From Acholeplasmataceae bacterium (GTDB taxonomy: Bacteria > Bacillota_I > Bacilli_A > Acholeplasmatales > Acholeplasmataceae): a DNA stretch of 9,751 nucleotides. The notes beneath the pieces are model-generated. The model did no database searches and was not told where the DNA came from. It saw only the letters and a list, made by a program, of their open reading frames with translations. This document shows positions 1 through 6,694 of the stretch, in pieces. Every line of letters begins with the position of its first letter. Position 1 is the stretch's first letter. The DNA lies in the NCBI GenBank assembly GCA_028690555.1, contig JAQVBA010000001.1, forward strand, positions 43,719 through 53,469, written 5' to 3'. The position numbers and the translations under genes were made by a program.

Positions 1-1040
1 ATGACTTCCTCTAACATCAAAGCTTTTGGAAGATCTGATTTGTTTGCTATAATGATTCTTTTCTTGTGTTTTGTTAATTCTAAAAGTTCTTTATCTTCCT
101 TCGTTAAGGCTTTGCTTTGGTCTAAAACAAGTAAGACTAAAACGGCCTCATCAAGCGCTTTCTTGGAACGGTCAACACCTATTTTTTCAACGATATCTTC
201 GGTGTCTCTAATGCCTGCTGTATCAATTAAATTCAGTGTGACACCACCGATATTAATCATCGCTTCAATCGTATCTCTTGTCGTACCAGCGATATCCGTG
301 ACAATCGCTTTTTCTTCATTGATCAAGGCATTTAATAAACTACTTTTACCCACATTTGGTTTACCAACAATTGCTGTTTTGACACCTTCTCGAATAAATT
401 GATTTTTTGCAGATTCCTTTAAAATGACATCAATTTCTTCAATGAGTTCTTTCGTTTTTGGACCAATGATTTCCTTGCTCATCACAACGGCATCATCATA
501 TTCTGGATAATCGATGTTCACTTCAATTTGAGCTATGATTGTTAATAATTTATCTTTTAAATCTTTAATTAATTTTGAAGTTTCTTTTTGAATCCCTAAA
601 TTTGCAATTTTTAATGCTTGTTCGCTTTTTGCATGAATCAAATCCATAATGGATTCAGCTTCAACTAAATCAATTCGACCATTCAAATATGCTCTTTGGC
701 TAAACTCACCAGGAAGAGCAAGTCTGATATCGAGTTCTAAAATACGCTCTAACACTTTTTGCGTGATTAAAATACCACCATGGGTGGATACTTCAACCAT
801 ATCTTCAGCTGTAAAAGATTTTGGTCCTTTTAAAATGGTAACCATGACTTCATCAAGAATCGTTTGATCGCTATTTAAAATATGACCATATACAACAGTA
901 TGACTCTTCGCCTTCGTTAAATCTCGCCCTTTAAATATTCGATTGAATGTTGGTATAATACCAACACCACTCATACGAATGACAGAAATTCCGGCAGTTC
1001 CATAAGCTGTAGATATTGCAACGATACGATCAAAGTCCAT
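1..1040 (-). CDS. mnmE: MnmE (TrmE), tRNA uridine-34 modification GTPase, C-terminus outside window
   Basis: MnmE works with MnmG in the cytoplasm to install the (carboxymethyl)aminomethyl group at C5 of wobble uridine 34 in certain tRNAs, using GTP and a folate-derived carbon. Only the first 346 residues are visible; the frame runs off the left edge. The N-terminal folate-binding domain (about 1-120) carries the family stretches GPKSFTAEDMVEVSTHGG (72-89) and LPGEFSQRAYLNGRIDLVEA (109-128). The G domain lies inside a helical domain and has G1 GKPNVGKS (226-233), G2 GTTRDT (252-257), G3 DTAG (273-276) and G4 NKSD (333-336), all intact. The usual protein is about 450-460 residues, so roughly the last 110, including the C-terminal Cys-Gly-Lys motif, lie outside. 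The ATG at 1040 overlaps the TAA of the MgtC-like gene by one base (TAATG), with GAGGA at 1050-1054 as ribosome site, so it is the last visible gene of a coupled operon. The identification is very secure. Confidence 0.97.
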   Translation of the reverse strand, partial: MDFDRIVAISTAYGTAGISVIRMSGVGIIPTFNRIFKGRDLTKAKSHTVVYGHILNSDQTILDEVMVTILKGPKSFTAEDMVEVSTHGGILITQKVLERILELDIRLALPGEFSQRAYLNGRIDLVEAESIMDLIHAKSEQALKIANLGIQKETSKLIKDLKDKLLTIIAQIEVNIDYPEYDDAVVMSKEIIGPKTKELIEEIDVILKESAKNQFIREGVKTAIVGKPNVGKSSLLNALINEEKAIVTDIAGTTRDTIEAMINIGGVTLNLIDTAGIRDTEDIVEKIGVDRSKKALDEAVLVLLVLDQSKALTKEDKELLELTKHKKRIIIANKSDLPKALMLEEV

Positions 1041-1570
1041 TAATGTTCATCCTCATGAATATTTTGGGGCAGATGTACATCCGGATATCTTGGTTTAAAA
1101 GGATTAAATCCACGAGATAAATCACGCCATATGATGAAAATAATAACAAATCCACCAAGAATTGATCCTAAAATAATATACCCACTACCTAAAATTAACC
1201 CAACCATAGCGGTAAACCAAATGGTTGCTGCTGTGGTGATTCCTTTAACGACATTACTTTGGTCTTTAATAATCACACCAGCACCAATAAAACCTATCCC
1301 AGTAACGACTTGTGCAATGACACGTTGTCCTTCTGGATCAATATTAACACCAAGTGCTTCTAAGCTGAGTTGATATTCAAACATGAAACGTTGCATAATG
1401 GCAATCCCTGCACTCGCAGTTGCCACGAGTATATGTGATGATAACCCTGCAGCTTTTCCAACATTTTGTCGTTCAATTCCAACAAATGCCCCAACCACAC
1501 CGGCAATAATTAAAGGTAATAAAATCTTTATGAGTAGTTCAGTAACTGATATATGCGCATCAAGTATCAT
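1040..1570 (-). CDS. MgtC/SapB family membrane protein, short form
   Basis: This is an integral membrane protein of 176 residues. The family signatures are GAFVGIERQNVGKAAGLSSH (27-46) and GIGFIGAGVII (91-101) followed by V.GITTAATIWFTAMVG (108-124), matching the conserved Gly-rich, ER-containing core of MgtC/SapB. About five hydrophobic segments can be drawn (roughly 11-31, 44-60, 86-101, 108-125, 128-148), ending in a charged, His/Pro-containing tail. The long MgtC form has an additional cytoplasmic C-terminal domain; it is absent here, as in many short SapB-type members. In Salmonella, MgtC affects Mg2+ adaptation and F-type ATPase activity, but family membership does not prove that role. 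The ATG at 1570 overlaps the TGA of the upstream PP-loop gene by four bases (ATGA), with GGAG at 1580-1583 as ribosome site. The gene is part of the five-gene operon. The family call is secure; the physiological role is unknown. Confidence 0.92.
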   Translation of the reverse strand: MILDAHISVTELLIKILLPLIIAGVVGAFVGIERQNVGKAAGLSSHILVATASAGIAIMQRFMFEYQLSLEALGVNIDPEGQRVIAQVVTGIGFIGAGVIIKDQSNVVKGITTAATIWFTAMVGLILGSGYIILGSILGGFVIIFIIWRDLSRGFNPFKPRYPDVHLPQNIHEDEH

Positions 1571-2430
1571 TTCTTTTTTCTCCTCTCGTTATAAAGTTCA
1601 TTGAAATGAACCTTTCTTTGACCTTGTTGATAACCCAAAATGGCTTCTAAATTGACATTCGTTGCTGAACTAAAAATTGTTTCGCCAATTTTTGGATAAT
1701 CTTTACTCAAAGTTTCAATCAATTTTTTTATTTCTCTTCGTTTAGACGATGTTTTTTCTGCTGCCACAGTGCAACCACAATTCATCGATTGTATGCCACT
1801 ATATTTCGTCCAACGTATAATATCCTTTTCTTTAACAAACATCAGCGGTCTGATTAATTCAATATTTTCAAAGTTTTCTGCTTGAATTTTTGGAACCATC
1901 GTTTTAAATGTTCCATTATAGAAAATATTTAATAAAGTCGTTTCAATCACATCATCAAAATGATGACCGAGTGCAAGTTTATTACATCCAAGATCGGTTG
2001 CTGCTTTATATAAAAAGCCTCTTCTCATTCTTGCACACATATAGCATGGTTGATCTTTTGCAATTTTTCCTAAAACATCAAAAATATCAGATTCTCTAAT
2101 TTCTAATGGAATATTTAAATATTTGCAATTTTCTTCAAGTAATTCGCGATTCACTTGTAAAAATCCAGGATCCATCGATAAGAAAACAAGTTCAAATGGA
2201 ATTTTATTGTGCTTCTTTAATTCTTGAAATAGTTTTGCCAAAATTAAACTATCTTTACCACCTGAAATCGCAACCGCAATTTTATCTCCGGGTTCAACAA
2301 GCTCATATTCATTAATGGCTTGTACAAAGGGTCTAAAAATATCTTTTCTGTATGTTTTCGTTAAACTTTTTTCAATTTCAATCAGTGGTTTTTTCGGTGT
2401 TTCAACTAAAATTACATCACAAGACGCCAT
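1567..2430 (-). CDS. ttcA: TtcA-type PP-loop tRNA 2-thiocytidine synthetase
   Basis: This is a predicted ATP-dependent tRNA thiolase of 287 residues. TtcA adenylates cytidine 32 of the anticodon loop and inserts sulfur using an Fe-S cluster. The PP-loop SGGKDS is at 56-61. The cluster-ligand pair PCYMC (C129, C132) is followed directly by ARMRRGFLY, the typical TtcA context (CxxCxRxRRGxLY). LGHHFDD at 154-160 and IRPLMFVKEKDIIRW at 193-207 are also typical. A third cysteine ligand would come from CGC (C218/C220); E. coli TtcA has CxxC there, so the spacing differs by one residue. The Cys pattern favours TtcA over TilS, which lacks it; a substrate other than C32 cannot be excluded. An N-terminal extension of about 45 residues precedes the PP-loop domain. 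The ATG at 2430 overlaps the TAA of the preceding nrnA gene (TAATG), with GAGGAA at 2436-2441. The protein ends in a basic tail (RRKKK) and a TGA stop. Confidence 0.88.
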   Translation of the reverse strand: MASCDVILVETPKKPLIEIEKSLTKTYRKDIFRPFVQAINEYELVEPGDKIAVAISGGKDSLILAKLFQELKKHNKIPFELVFLSMDPGFLQVNRELLEENCKYLNIPLEIRESDIFDVLGKIAKDQPCYMCARMRRGFLYKAATDLGCNKLALGHHFDDVIETTLLNIFYNGTFKTMVPKIQAENFENIELIRPLMFVKEKDIIRWTKYSGIQSMNCGCTVAAEKTSSKRREIKKLIETLSKDYPKIGETIFSSATNVNLEAILGYQQGQRKVHFNELYNERRKKK

Positions 2431-3371
2431 TACGCTTCCTCACGATACACCCGAACAACTTCTTCTGCATCTTTAATAAATTGATCGAGTTCATTCCAAT
2501 CATTTAAACGACATCCCGCGGCTTTTTGATGTCCACCGCCACCCCACTTGTTAGCGAGTTTATCAATGGTTGGTCCATTTGATCTTAAACGAATGCGTAT
2601 TTCATTTGGGTATTCAATAAATAACGCCCAGACAGGAAATCCTTCAATTCCACCGATCAAATTGACCATAGAAGCTGCTTGTTCATCGGTCACTTGATAT
2701 TTATTGATCACATCACGTGTCATCTTTAAGTATACAAAACCCTTTTGTGTCACAAAATTACTATAAACATAACCTTTTAAAGCAATCATTTCTAATGTTT
2801 CAGTTGATAATTGATTGTCGATATATTCAACATCAACACCCTTGCTAATGAGCATGCCCGCCATTTGGTGGGTAAGTTCTGTTACACCACGAAATCTAAA
2901 TCTTCCGGTATCTGTGACAATTCCTGTATAAAGCGCAATGGCTCCTTCAAGTGTTAATTTCAACTCTTTTTTGTATTTGTAATAAAAATAACTGATCATT
3001 TGTGCACAAGATGGAAAACTAGTATCTACCCATTGAATATCCCCATATTGATCAATCGGGATATGATGGTCAATTTTGATAACTTCTTTTCCTAAAGTGT
3101 ATCTTGAATCACTAATTCGATCGACGACTGCAGTATCAACAACGATTGATAAAGCGTTTTGATATGTATCATCTGAGATTTCATCCATTTTACCAACGAA
3201 ATCTACAAATTCACTTCGTTGTCCGACGACGTAAACATTTTTTTCAGGAAAAGATTCTTGGATAATATTTTTTAATCCAAATTGTGCTCCATAACAATCT
3301 CCATCTGGACGCTTATGTCCATGGATAATAATGGTTTCATATTGTTTAATTTTATTCAGTATCTTTCGCAT
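2430..3371 (-). CDS. nrnA: NrnA-type DHH/DHHA1 phosphoesterase, paralogue 1
   Basis: This is a predicted Mn2+-dependent cytoplasmic oligoribonuclease and 3',5'-bisphosphate nucleotidase (NrnA/MgpA family). Such enzymes degrade two-to-five-base RNA ends and convert pAp to AMP. With the chosen start it has 313 residues, the usual family length of about 310-325. Metal-binding motifs are complete: HGHKRPDGD (17-25), VVDTA (77-81), DHH (101-103) and IVTDTGRF (151-158). The C-terminal DHHA1 substrate domain has IRIRLRS (258-264) and GGGGHQKAAG (277-286). The first motif reads RPDGDCYGAQ where most relatives have RPDxDxxGSQ. An ATG at 3389 is also open, but the one at 3371 has AAAGGG nine bases upstream and aligns with the N-terminus of the neighbouring paralogue, so I prefer it. 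It overlaps the upstream paralogue by 20 nt and the ttcA start by 1 nt. It is a diverged tandem copy of the gene at 3352-4311; the division of labour is unknown. Confidence 0.93.
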   Translation of the reverse strand: MRKILNKIKQYETIIIHGHKRPDGDCYGAQFGLKNIIQESFPEKNVYVVGQRSEFVDFVGKMDEISDDTYQNALSIVVDTAVVDRISDSRYTLGKEVIKIDHHIPIDQYGDIQWVDTSFPSCAQMISYFYYKYKKELKLTLEGAIALYTGIVTDTGRFRFRGVTELTHQMAGMLISKGVDVEYIDNQLSTETLEMIALKGYVYSNFVTQKGFVYLKMTRDVINKYQVTDEQAASMVNLIGGIEGFPVWALFIEYPNEIRIRLRSNGPTIDKLANKWGGGGHQKAAGCRLNDWNELDQFIKDAEEVVRVYREEA

Positions 3372-4311
3372 ATTGCTTTGCCCTTTCATCTAAATCTTTA
3401 ATAATTAAATCCACTAGATCCCATGTTTCGACCGTAGCACCACACGCATTGTTGTGTCCACCACCACCGTATTTTTTCGCAATATCGACAATGGTTATAC
3501 CTCGTGAACGAAACTCACAAACAATGGCATTATTTTCAACATCTTCCGTAAAATTCGCCCAAATCGGTATTTCTTTGATGCCAGACATTTGGTTAACCAT
3601 GCCTCTTGAAATGGATTGAAACTCTAATCCACTTTTGATAATAATGTCTGCATCATTTTTACGATATGCTACACCATGTTCTGTGACATCAAAACTAGAA
3701 AACATGTTTTTAGCTTGTCTTTTAGCTAAAGGCTCGGTGTAGATATAATCGTAAAAATCTTGAACATTGGGATTGAACTTTGTAATATATGATGCAAGTT
3801 CAAAAGTTCTACTTGCCTGATTTAAAAACATAAATCTTCCAGTATCTGTCACCATACCACCATAAAGATAGGTAGCAGCCTCTGGTGTGACTCTTAATCT
3901 TGTTTTCTTAATCCATTCGATAATCATCTCTGATGCGGATGAATAGGTTGCATCTTTATAGTAAATGTCGACATTTTCTACATCAGTATCATTTTGATGA
4001 TGATCGATGATGATTCTTGCTTTTGCTAATTGATATCGATTATCTGAAATCATCCGTTCTACAGCAACATCTGTAATAATAGATAAGGCATTCTCAAATA
4101 GATATTTTTCAATGTCGTGCATCTTTGCAAGATACACCATATCATTCATATCCCCAACAACAAAAATTTGTTTCTTAGGAAAGTTTTCTTTTAATGTTAA
4201 ATATAATCCATATTGGCTACCAATGGCATCCATGTCTGGACGCTGATGGCGATGAATAATAATTGTATCAAATGATTCAATCATTTTTAATATTTTTTGA
4301 TAGATATCCAT
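3352..4311 (-). CDS. nrnA: NrnA-type DHH/DHHA1 phosphoesterase, paralogue 2, first gene of operon
   Basis: This second predicted nanoRNase/pAp phosphatase has 319 residues. Motifs in order are HRHQRPDMDAIGSQ (20-33), IITDVAVERMISDNRY (78-93), IIDHHQND (101-108), GMVTDTGRF (152-160), the DHHA1 arginines in CEFRSRG (265-271) and GGGGHNNACGA (282-292). All expected DHH aspartates and histidines are present. The second motif reads TDV instead of the more usual DTA context, although the metal-binding Asp (D81) is kept. Several NrnA/MgpA-like copies per genome are common in mollicutes. One copy may favour nanoRNA and the other pAp or cyclic-dinucleotide-derived pApA, but that is inference. It has a good ribosome site, GTGAGG, eight bases before the ATG. 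An extended -10 promoter lies 29 bases upstream, which makes it the first gene of the five-gene operon. Its 3' end overlaps the next gene by 20 nt. Confidence 0.93.
   Translation of the reverse strand: MDIYQKILKMIESFDTIIIHRHQRPDMDAIGSQYGLYLTLKENFPKKQIFVVGDMNDMVYLAKMHDIEKYLFENALSIITDVAVERMISDNRYQLAKARIIIDHHQNDTDVENVDIYYKDATYSSASEMIIEWIKKTRLRVTPEAATYLYGGMVTDTGRFMFLNQASRTFELASYITKFNPNVQDFYDYIYTEPLAKRQAKNMFSSFDVTEHGVAYRKNDADIIIKSGLEFQSISRGMVNQMSGIKEIPIWANFTEDVENNAIVCEFRSRGITIVDIAKKYGGGGHNNACGATVETWDLVDLIIKDLDERAKQYAKDTE
3381..3386 (-). promoter_or_regulatory. Ribosome binding site deciding the start of nrnA paralogue 1
   Basis: AAAGGG on the minus strand sits nine bases before the ATG at 3371 and lies inside the coding sequence of the upstream paralogue. 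The alternative in-frame ATG at 3389 lacks a comparable purine-rich site and would add six residues with no counterpart in the family. This is why 3371 is taken as the start. Confidence 0.6.
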
Positions 4312-4339
4312 ATTATAAACCTCACTTTAGTATTAAAAT

Positions 4340-4348
4340 AGTATAGCA
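4340..4348 (-). promoter_or_regulatory. Extended -10 promoter of the nrnA-nrnA-ttcA-mgtC-mnmE operon
   Basis: On the minus strand the sequence reads TGCTATACT, a TGn extended -10 element with five of six matches to TATAAT. It is 28 bases before the first start codon, giving a predicted leader of about 20 bases that carries little besides the ribosome site. At 17-base spacing the -35 position reads TCGCTT, a poor match, and it falls inside the stem of the preceding terminator. Promoter activity is therefore predicted to rest on the extended -10. Confidence 0.6.
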
Positions 4349-4358
4349 TAATATGAAG

Positions 4359-4380
4359 AAAAAAGCGATGGTTAATCGCT
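4359..4380 (-). terminator. Rho-independent terminator after the LTD-nuclease gene
   Basis: On the minus strand AGCGAT and ATCGCT form a perfect six-base-pair stem around the loop TAACC, followed at once by a run of six T. It lies about 45 bases after the TAA of the nuclease gene and just before the promoter of the next operon, so it separates the two transcription units. The stem is short, and termination may be incomplete. Confidence 0.68.
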
Positions 4381-4386
4381 CTATAT

Positions 4387-4418
4387 GTTAATCTCGCAAA
4401 GTAATTTGTGAGATTAAC
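4387..4418. repeat. 14-bp inverted repeat between nuclease gene and terminator
   Basis: Arms 4387-4400 and 4405-4418 are inverted repeats with one imperfect position around a four-base loop (gtaa). In plus-strand RNA the imperfect pair is a G-U wobble, and the hairpin is followed by TTTTGTTT, like an intrinsic terminator for plus-strand transcription. In minus-strand RNA the pair is an A-C mismatch, and no U-run follows. It starts seven bases after the nuclease stop codon and probably protects the 3' end or blocks antisense transcription. Confidence 0.6.
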
Positions 4419-4424
4419 TTTTGT

Positions 4425-5630
4425 TTACTCCCATGGGAGTGGTAAATGTGGTGTCCATGTGGGCGATTGTGTTGTATTCGAGTTTGATTCATAATTCCAG
4501 TCTGGTGACATTTCGCCATCAGGGTTTGATGGATATCCCTTGACTGCCCAACCACGTTCAACAGCGTATTGTTCAGCAAATCTTAAAAAAGTCAAATATG
4601 GAACATTTTTATAATGCATTTCTAAATCATATGCTGCATAAATCGTTCCAACGCTTTCTGTGAGTCCTTCTTTTGCGATTAAAAATTGTGATAAATAACC
4701 GTTAATCCACACCAATCCCAAGCTTCTGCCATAACCTTCTTCTAAAGAATACCCTTTAATTGATTGAATATAAATTTCTTTTTCGCTTGAGTTGCTCAGC
4801 AAATATTCTTTGTTATATTTTGAAGCGACATAACCCCAGGGTTCAGCTGAAACATGTGAACCATCAACTTCTGGCGTATTTAAATAAAAATATCTAACTG
4901 ATCCTCCTGGAAAGCCATTATTTGCTGTGAAATAAGCAGTATCTCCATCAGCAACCCCCGTCACATTCACCAAGACCGCTCCTCCACCACCAATCGATTG
5001 GTTGTTTGGGTCAACATAAGGCATATCTTTATATTGTTGCTCAAGTTGCGGTCCGGCTAATACATCGTCTAATGTTTTTATTTCATAGTCATCATTTTTT
5101 AAATATTGAAATACATCCGGCAAATAATAGATGAAGTGGAATGGATCAAATGTTTGTGAGGGCTGATAATCTTCAACATGACCAATTCTAATTAATGTTA
5201 GGTTATTAGAGTAGTCAACATCTGAGCCGACTAATCCAACATAATCTATGACTGTCTTTTTATTCACTAATTCCACGCTATCGTTCCCATTATATGGAAG
5301 AGATCCTTCTTCAAAAGAAAAATCAATCGCTTGTTTTAAAGTTTCATCCATAGCATTTGAACTTCCAATTACAAAATAATCATTTGCTTTAATGATCCCA
5401 TTTAGTAATATGGTTGATGTGATTTCAAGTGATCCATTATTGTAAAAATTAATCTTATAGTTTTTCAAATCAATATCATTATCTGAAATGTTATAAAGTT
5501 CAATGGCATTATTTTGTTGTTCTGTCGATTCAAACAATTTAGAAATTACAATACTACCACTAGATTTTTGACATGCGAATAGCGCGCCAAGGAAACCTAG
5601 AATTATAAACATTAAAAGAATTCGTTTCAT
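4425..5630 (-). CDS. Surface lipoprotein with lamin-tail (LTD) domain and thermonuclease (SNase) domain
   Basis: This is a predicted membrane-anchored extracellular nuclease of 401 residues. The signal peptide ends in the lipobox LFAC, with lipidated C20. Residues about 26-150 look like an LTD: a beta-rich stretch with AIELYNISDNDIDLKNYKI (42-60), YFVIGSSN (85-92) and DSVELVN (117-123), which often accompanies secreted nucleases. After a linker with GGGG (214-217), residues about 219-365 match the SNase fold: VADGDTAYF (226-234), VRYFYLNTPEV (245-255), EPWG (263-266), GYGRSLGLVWINGYL (299-313) and FAEQYAVERGW (351-361). These supply the counterparts of SNase D21 (D230), R35 (R246), E43 (E254) and R87 (R302). 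The Ca2+ ligand D40 is replaced by N251, so metal use or activity may be altered. The tail is Ser/Thr/Pro-rich. The start has a strong AGAGGTGA site. The gene is followed by hairpins that end the transcript. Domain calls are solid; activity is inferred. Confidence 0.85.
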   Translation of the reverse strand: MKRILLMFIILGFLGALFACQKSSGSIVISKLFESTEQQNNAIELYNISDNDIDLKNYKINFYNNGSLEITSTILLNGIIKANDYFVIGSSNAMDETLKQAIDFSFEEGSLPYNGNDSVELVNKKTVIDYVGLVGSDVDYSNNLTLIRIGHVEDYQPSQTFDPFHFIYYLPDVFQYLKNDDYEIKTLDDVLAGPQLEQQYKDMPYVDPNNQSIGGGGAVLVNVTGVADGDTAYFTANNGFPGGSVRYFYLNTPEVDGSHVSAEPWGYVASKYNKEYLLSNSSEKEIYIQSIKGYSLEEGYGRSLGLVWINGYLSQFLIAKEGLTESVGTIYAAYDLEMHYKNVPYLTFLRFAEQYAVERGWAVKGYPSNPDGEMSPDWNYESNSNTTQSPTWTPHLPLPWE

Positions 5631-5673
5631 AAAATCACCTCTATTTATGTAAATATTTTATATTAATGCTAGT

Positions 5674-5688
5674 TTTATAGCAATTATA
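5674..5688 (-). promoter_or_regulatory. Candidate promoter of the LTD-nuclease gene
   Basis: The minus strand holds two overlapping -10-like elements: TATAAT (5683-5688) and TGCTATAAA (5674-5682), the latter an extended -10. Both lie in the 66-base gap between the two-TM protein gene and the nuclease gene. No good -35 hexamer is visible at the right spacing, and in such an AT-rich gap chance matches are likely. Confidence 0.35.
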
Positions 5689-5696
5689 GCCATATT

Positions 5697-6590
5697 TTAG
5701 TTGTTACTTTGTTTTTTATCTTTAATCATCTTTCTAACATATTTGTGAAAAAATAGAAAATAGGTAATTGGGATAAGTATTAAAACTTCAATTCCAATAT
5801 ATCTTAGGTAATAATAATTATAACTTAAAAACTCATTTAAAAGTGTTTCGTTATAGTAAATTGAGTTACAAGTTTTAAAATTATTCAGTTCACATTGTTC
5901 TAATAAATTTAAGTTTCTAGATGATGCATTTGAAATATCGCGATTAAACGATTCATCAAACTTATCAGAGCCATATTGTGCAGTCAAGTCTTTATTATAG
6001 AGCATAACTAAAGTCTCATCGAATTCTAAATCTATAGCATATGTAAATTTAATCACTTCAAATTCAACAGGTTCCCCATTAGATGTGAGTAAGTCCTGAT
6101 TAATAATCATCAATCGTGCAGTATCATCGTAAAGAGTTGTCATGGGTTCGATAAAAACATTTGTATTTGATTCACCTAATGAAAGATTTTTATTAAATGT
6201 TAAAGACGCTTTGATCATGTGATAATCATTATCATCATATACAGCATTTGAATCGGTTATTTCAATATCTTTTAAAAGAATTGCTACTGACTTATGAGCT
6301 CGATCATCTTTGAACTCAACAAGTGAGTATATAGAAACTTGAACATGAAAGTATTCATGATCGAATGTTTCTTGGTAAAGCGGTTCAGAAGAAACATATG
6401 CATCAGTTGAATTGTGGTTGTTGGCAATGACGGTTGCTTGAATGAGTGTACGATTATCTGACATGAAAACATCTTCACGTTCAGACAAAAAATCGTTTGT
6501 TTTAGCAGCTTCACTAAAACTCGCAACGATGTATGTGATGGTACTGATTAACATGATGTAAAATATTGCCCAAATCCATTTATGATACAT
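5697..6590 (-). CDS. Hypothetical membrane protein with two TM segments and a large outer domain
   Basis: I do not recognise a family for this 297-residue protein. It has a hydrophobic segment near the N-terminus (about 5-24) and a second near the C-terminus (about 263-282), followed by a strongly basic tail (HKYVRKMIKDKK). By the positive-inside rule both ends should be cytoplasmic, leaving about 240 residues outside the cell. The outer part is acidic and Asn/Asp/Ser-rich, with alternating beta-like stretches such as FHVQVSIYSLVEF (81-93) and EFEVIKFTYAIDLEF (176-190). It contains only two cysteines, C233 and C241, which could form a disulfide. No catalytic motif is evident. The ATG at 6590 has AGAGG about nine bases upstream. 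A hairpin precedes the gene, and the nuclease gene follows 66 bases downstream, so joint transcription with the nuclease is possible. That it is a real gene is supported by its length, ribosome site and membrane pattern. Confidence 0.8.
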   Translation of the reverse strand: MYHKWIWAIFYIMLISTITYIVASFSEAAKTNDFLSEREDVFMSDNRTLIQATVIANNHNSTDAYVSSEPLYQETFDHEYFHVQVSIYSLVEFKDDRAHKSVAILLKDIEITDSNAVYDDNDYHMIKASLTFNKNLSLGESNTNVFIEPMTTLYDDTARLMIINQDLLTSNGEPVEFEVIKFTYAIDLEFDETLVMLYNKDLTAQYGSDKFDESFNRDISNASSRNLNLLEQCELNNFKTCNSIYYNETLLNEFLSYNYYYLRYIGIEVLILIPITYFLFFHKYVRKMIKDKKQSNN

Positions 6591-6619
6591 ATTTATTAGC
6601 CTCTAATTCTTTTGTATTA

Positions 6620-6660
6620 CATGATTGAAAGAGCACGGCATATGCCATGCTCTTATCATG
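6620..6660 (-). terminator. Long hairpin after the 627-residue lipoprotein gene, probable terminator
   Basis: The core, 6631-6652, pairs over 11 positions on the minus strand (GAGCATGGCAT with ATGCCGTGCTC, one U-G wobble). Outer arms CATGAT and ATCATG (6655-6660 and 6620-6625) can extend it across a small internal loop. In plus-strand RNA the wobble becomes a C-A mismatch, so the structure is built for minus-strand transcripts. The following tract, CTCTTTCAATC, is only moderately U-rich, so it may be a weak terminator or an RNA-stabilising 3' hairpin. It lies 35 bases past the stop codon at 6695. Confidence 0.55.
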
Positions 6661-6694
6661 TGTTTTAAAAAGTTAAAGTAGAAGTTTAAGAAAA

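Noticed and set aside
1..402. Open plus-strand frame of 133 residues
   Set aside because: It is antisense to the G domain of mnmE, whose minus-strand motifs are unmistakable; the plus-strand product is low-complexity Ser/Ile-rich.
3372..3389. Six-residue N-terminal extension of nrnA paralogue 1 from the ATG at 3389
   Set aside because: It lacks a good ribosome site and has no counterpart in the paralogue; it cannot be strictly excluded.
4388..4579. Open minus-strand frame of 63 residues in another frame
   Set aside because: It lies mostly inside the 3' end of the LTD-nuclease gene and runs through the hairpin; no ribosome site or family resemblance.
6591..6619. Promoter for the two-TM protein gene between the hairpin and its ribosome site
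   Set aside because: TAATAC-like strings are present, but no paired -35 or TGn -10 was found; the gene may be read through the weak hairpin.
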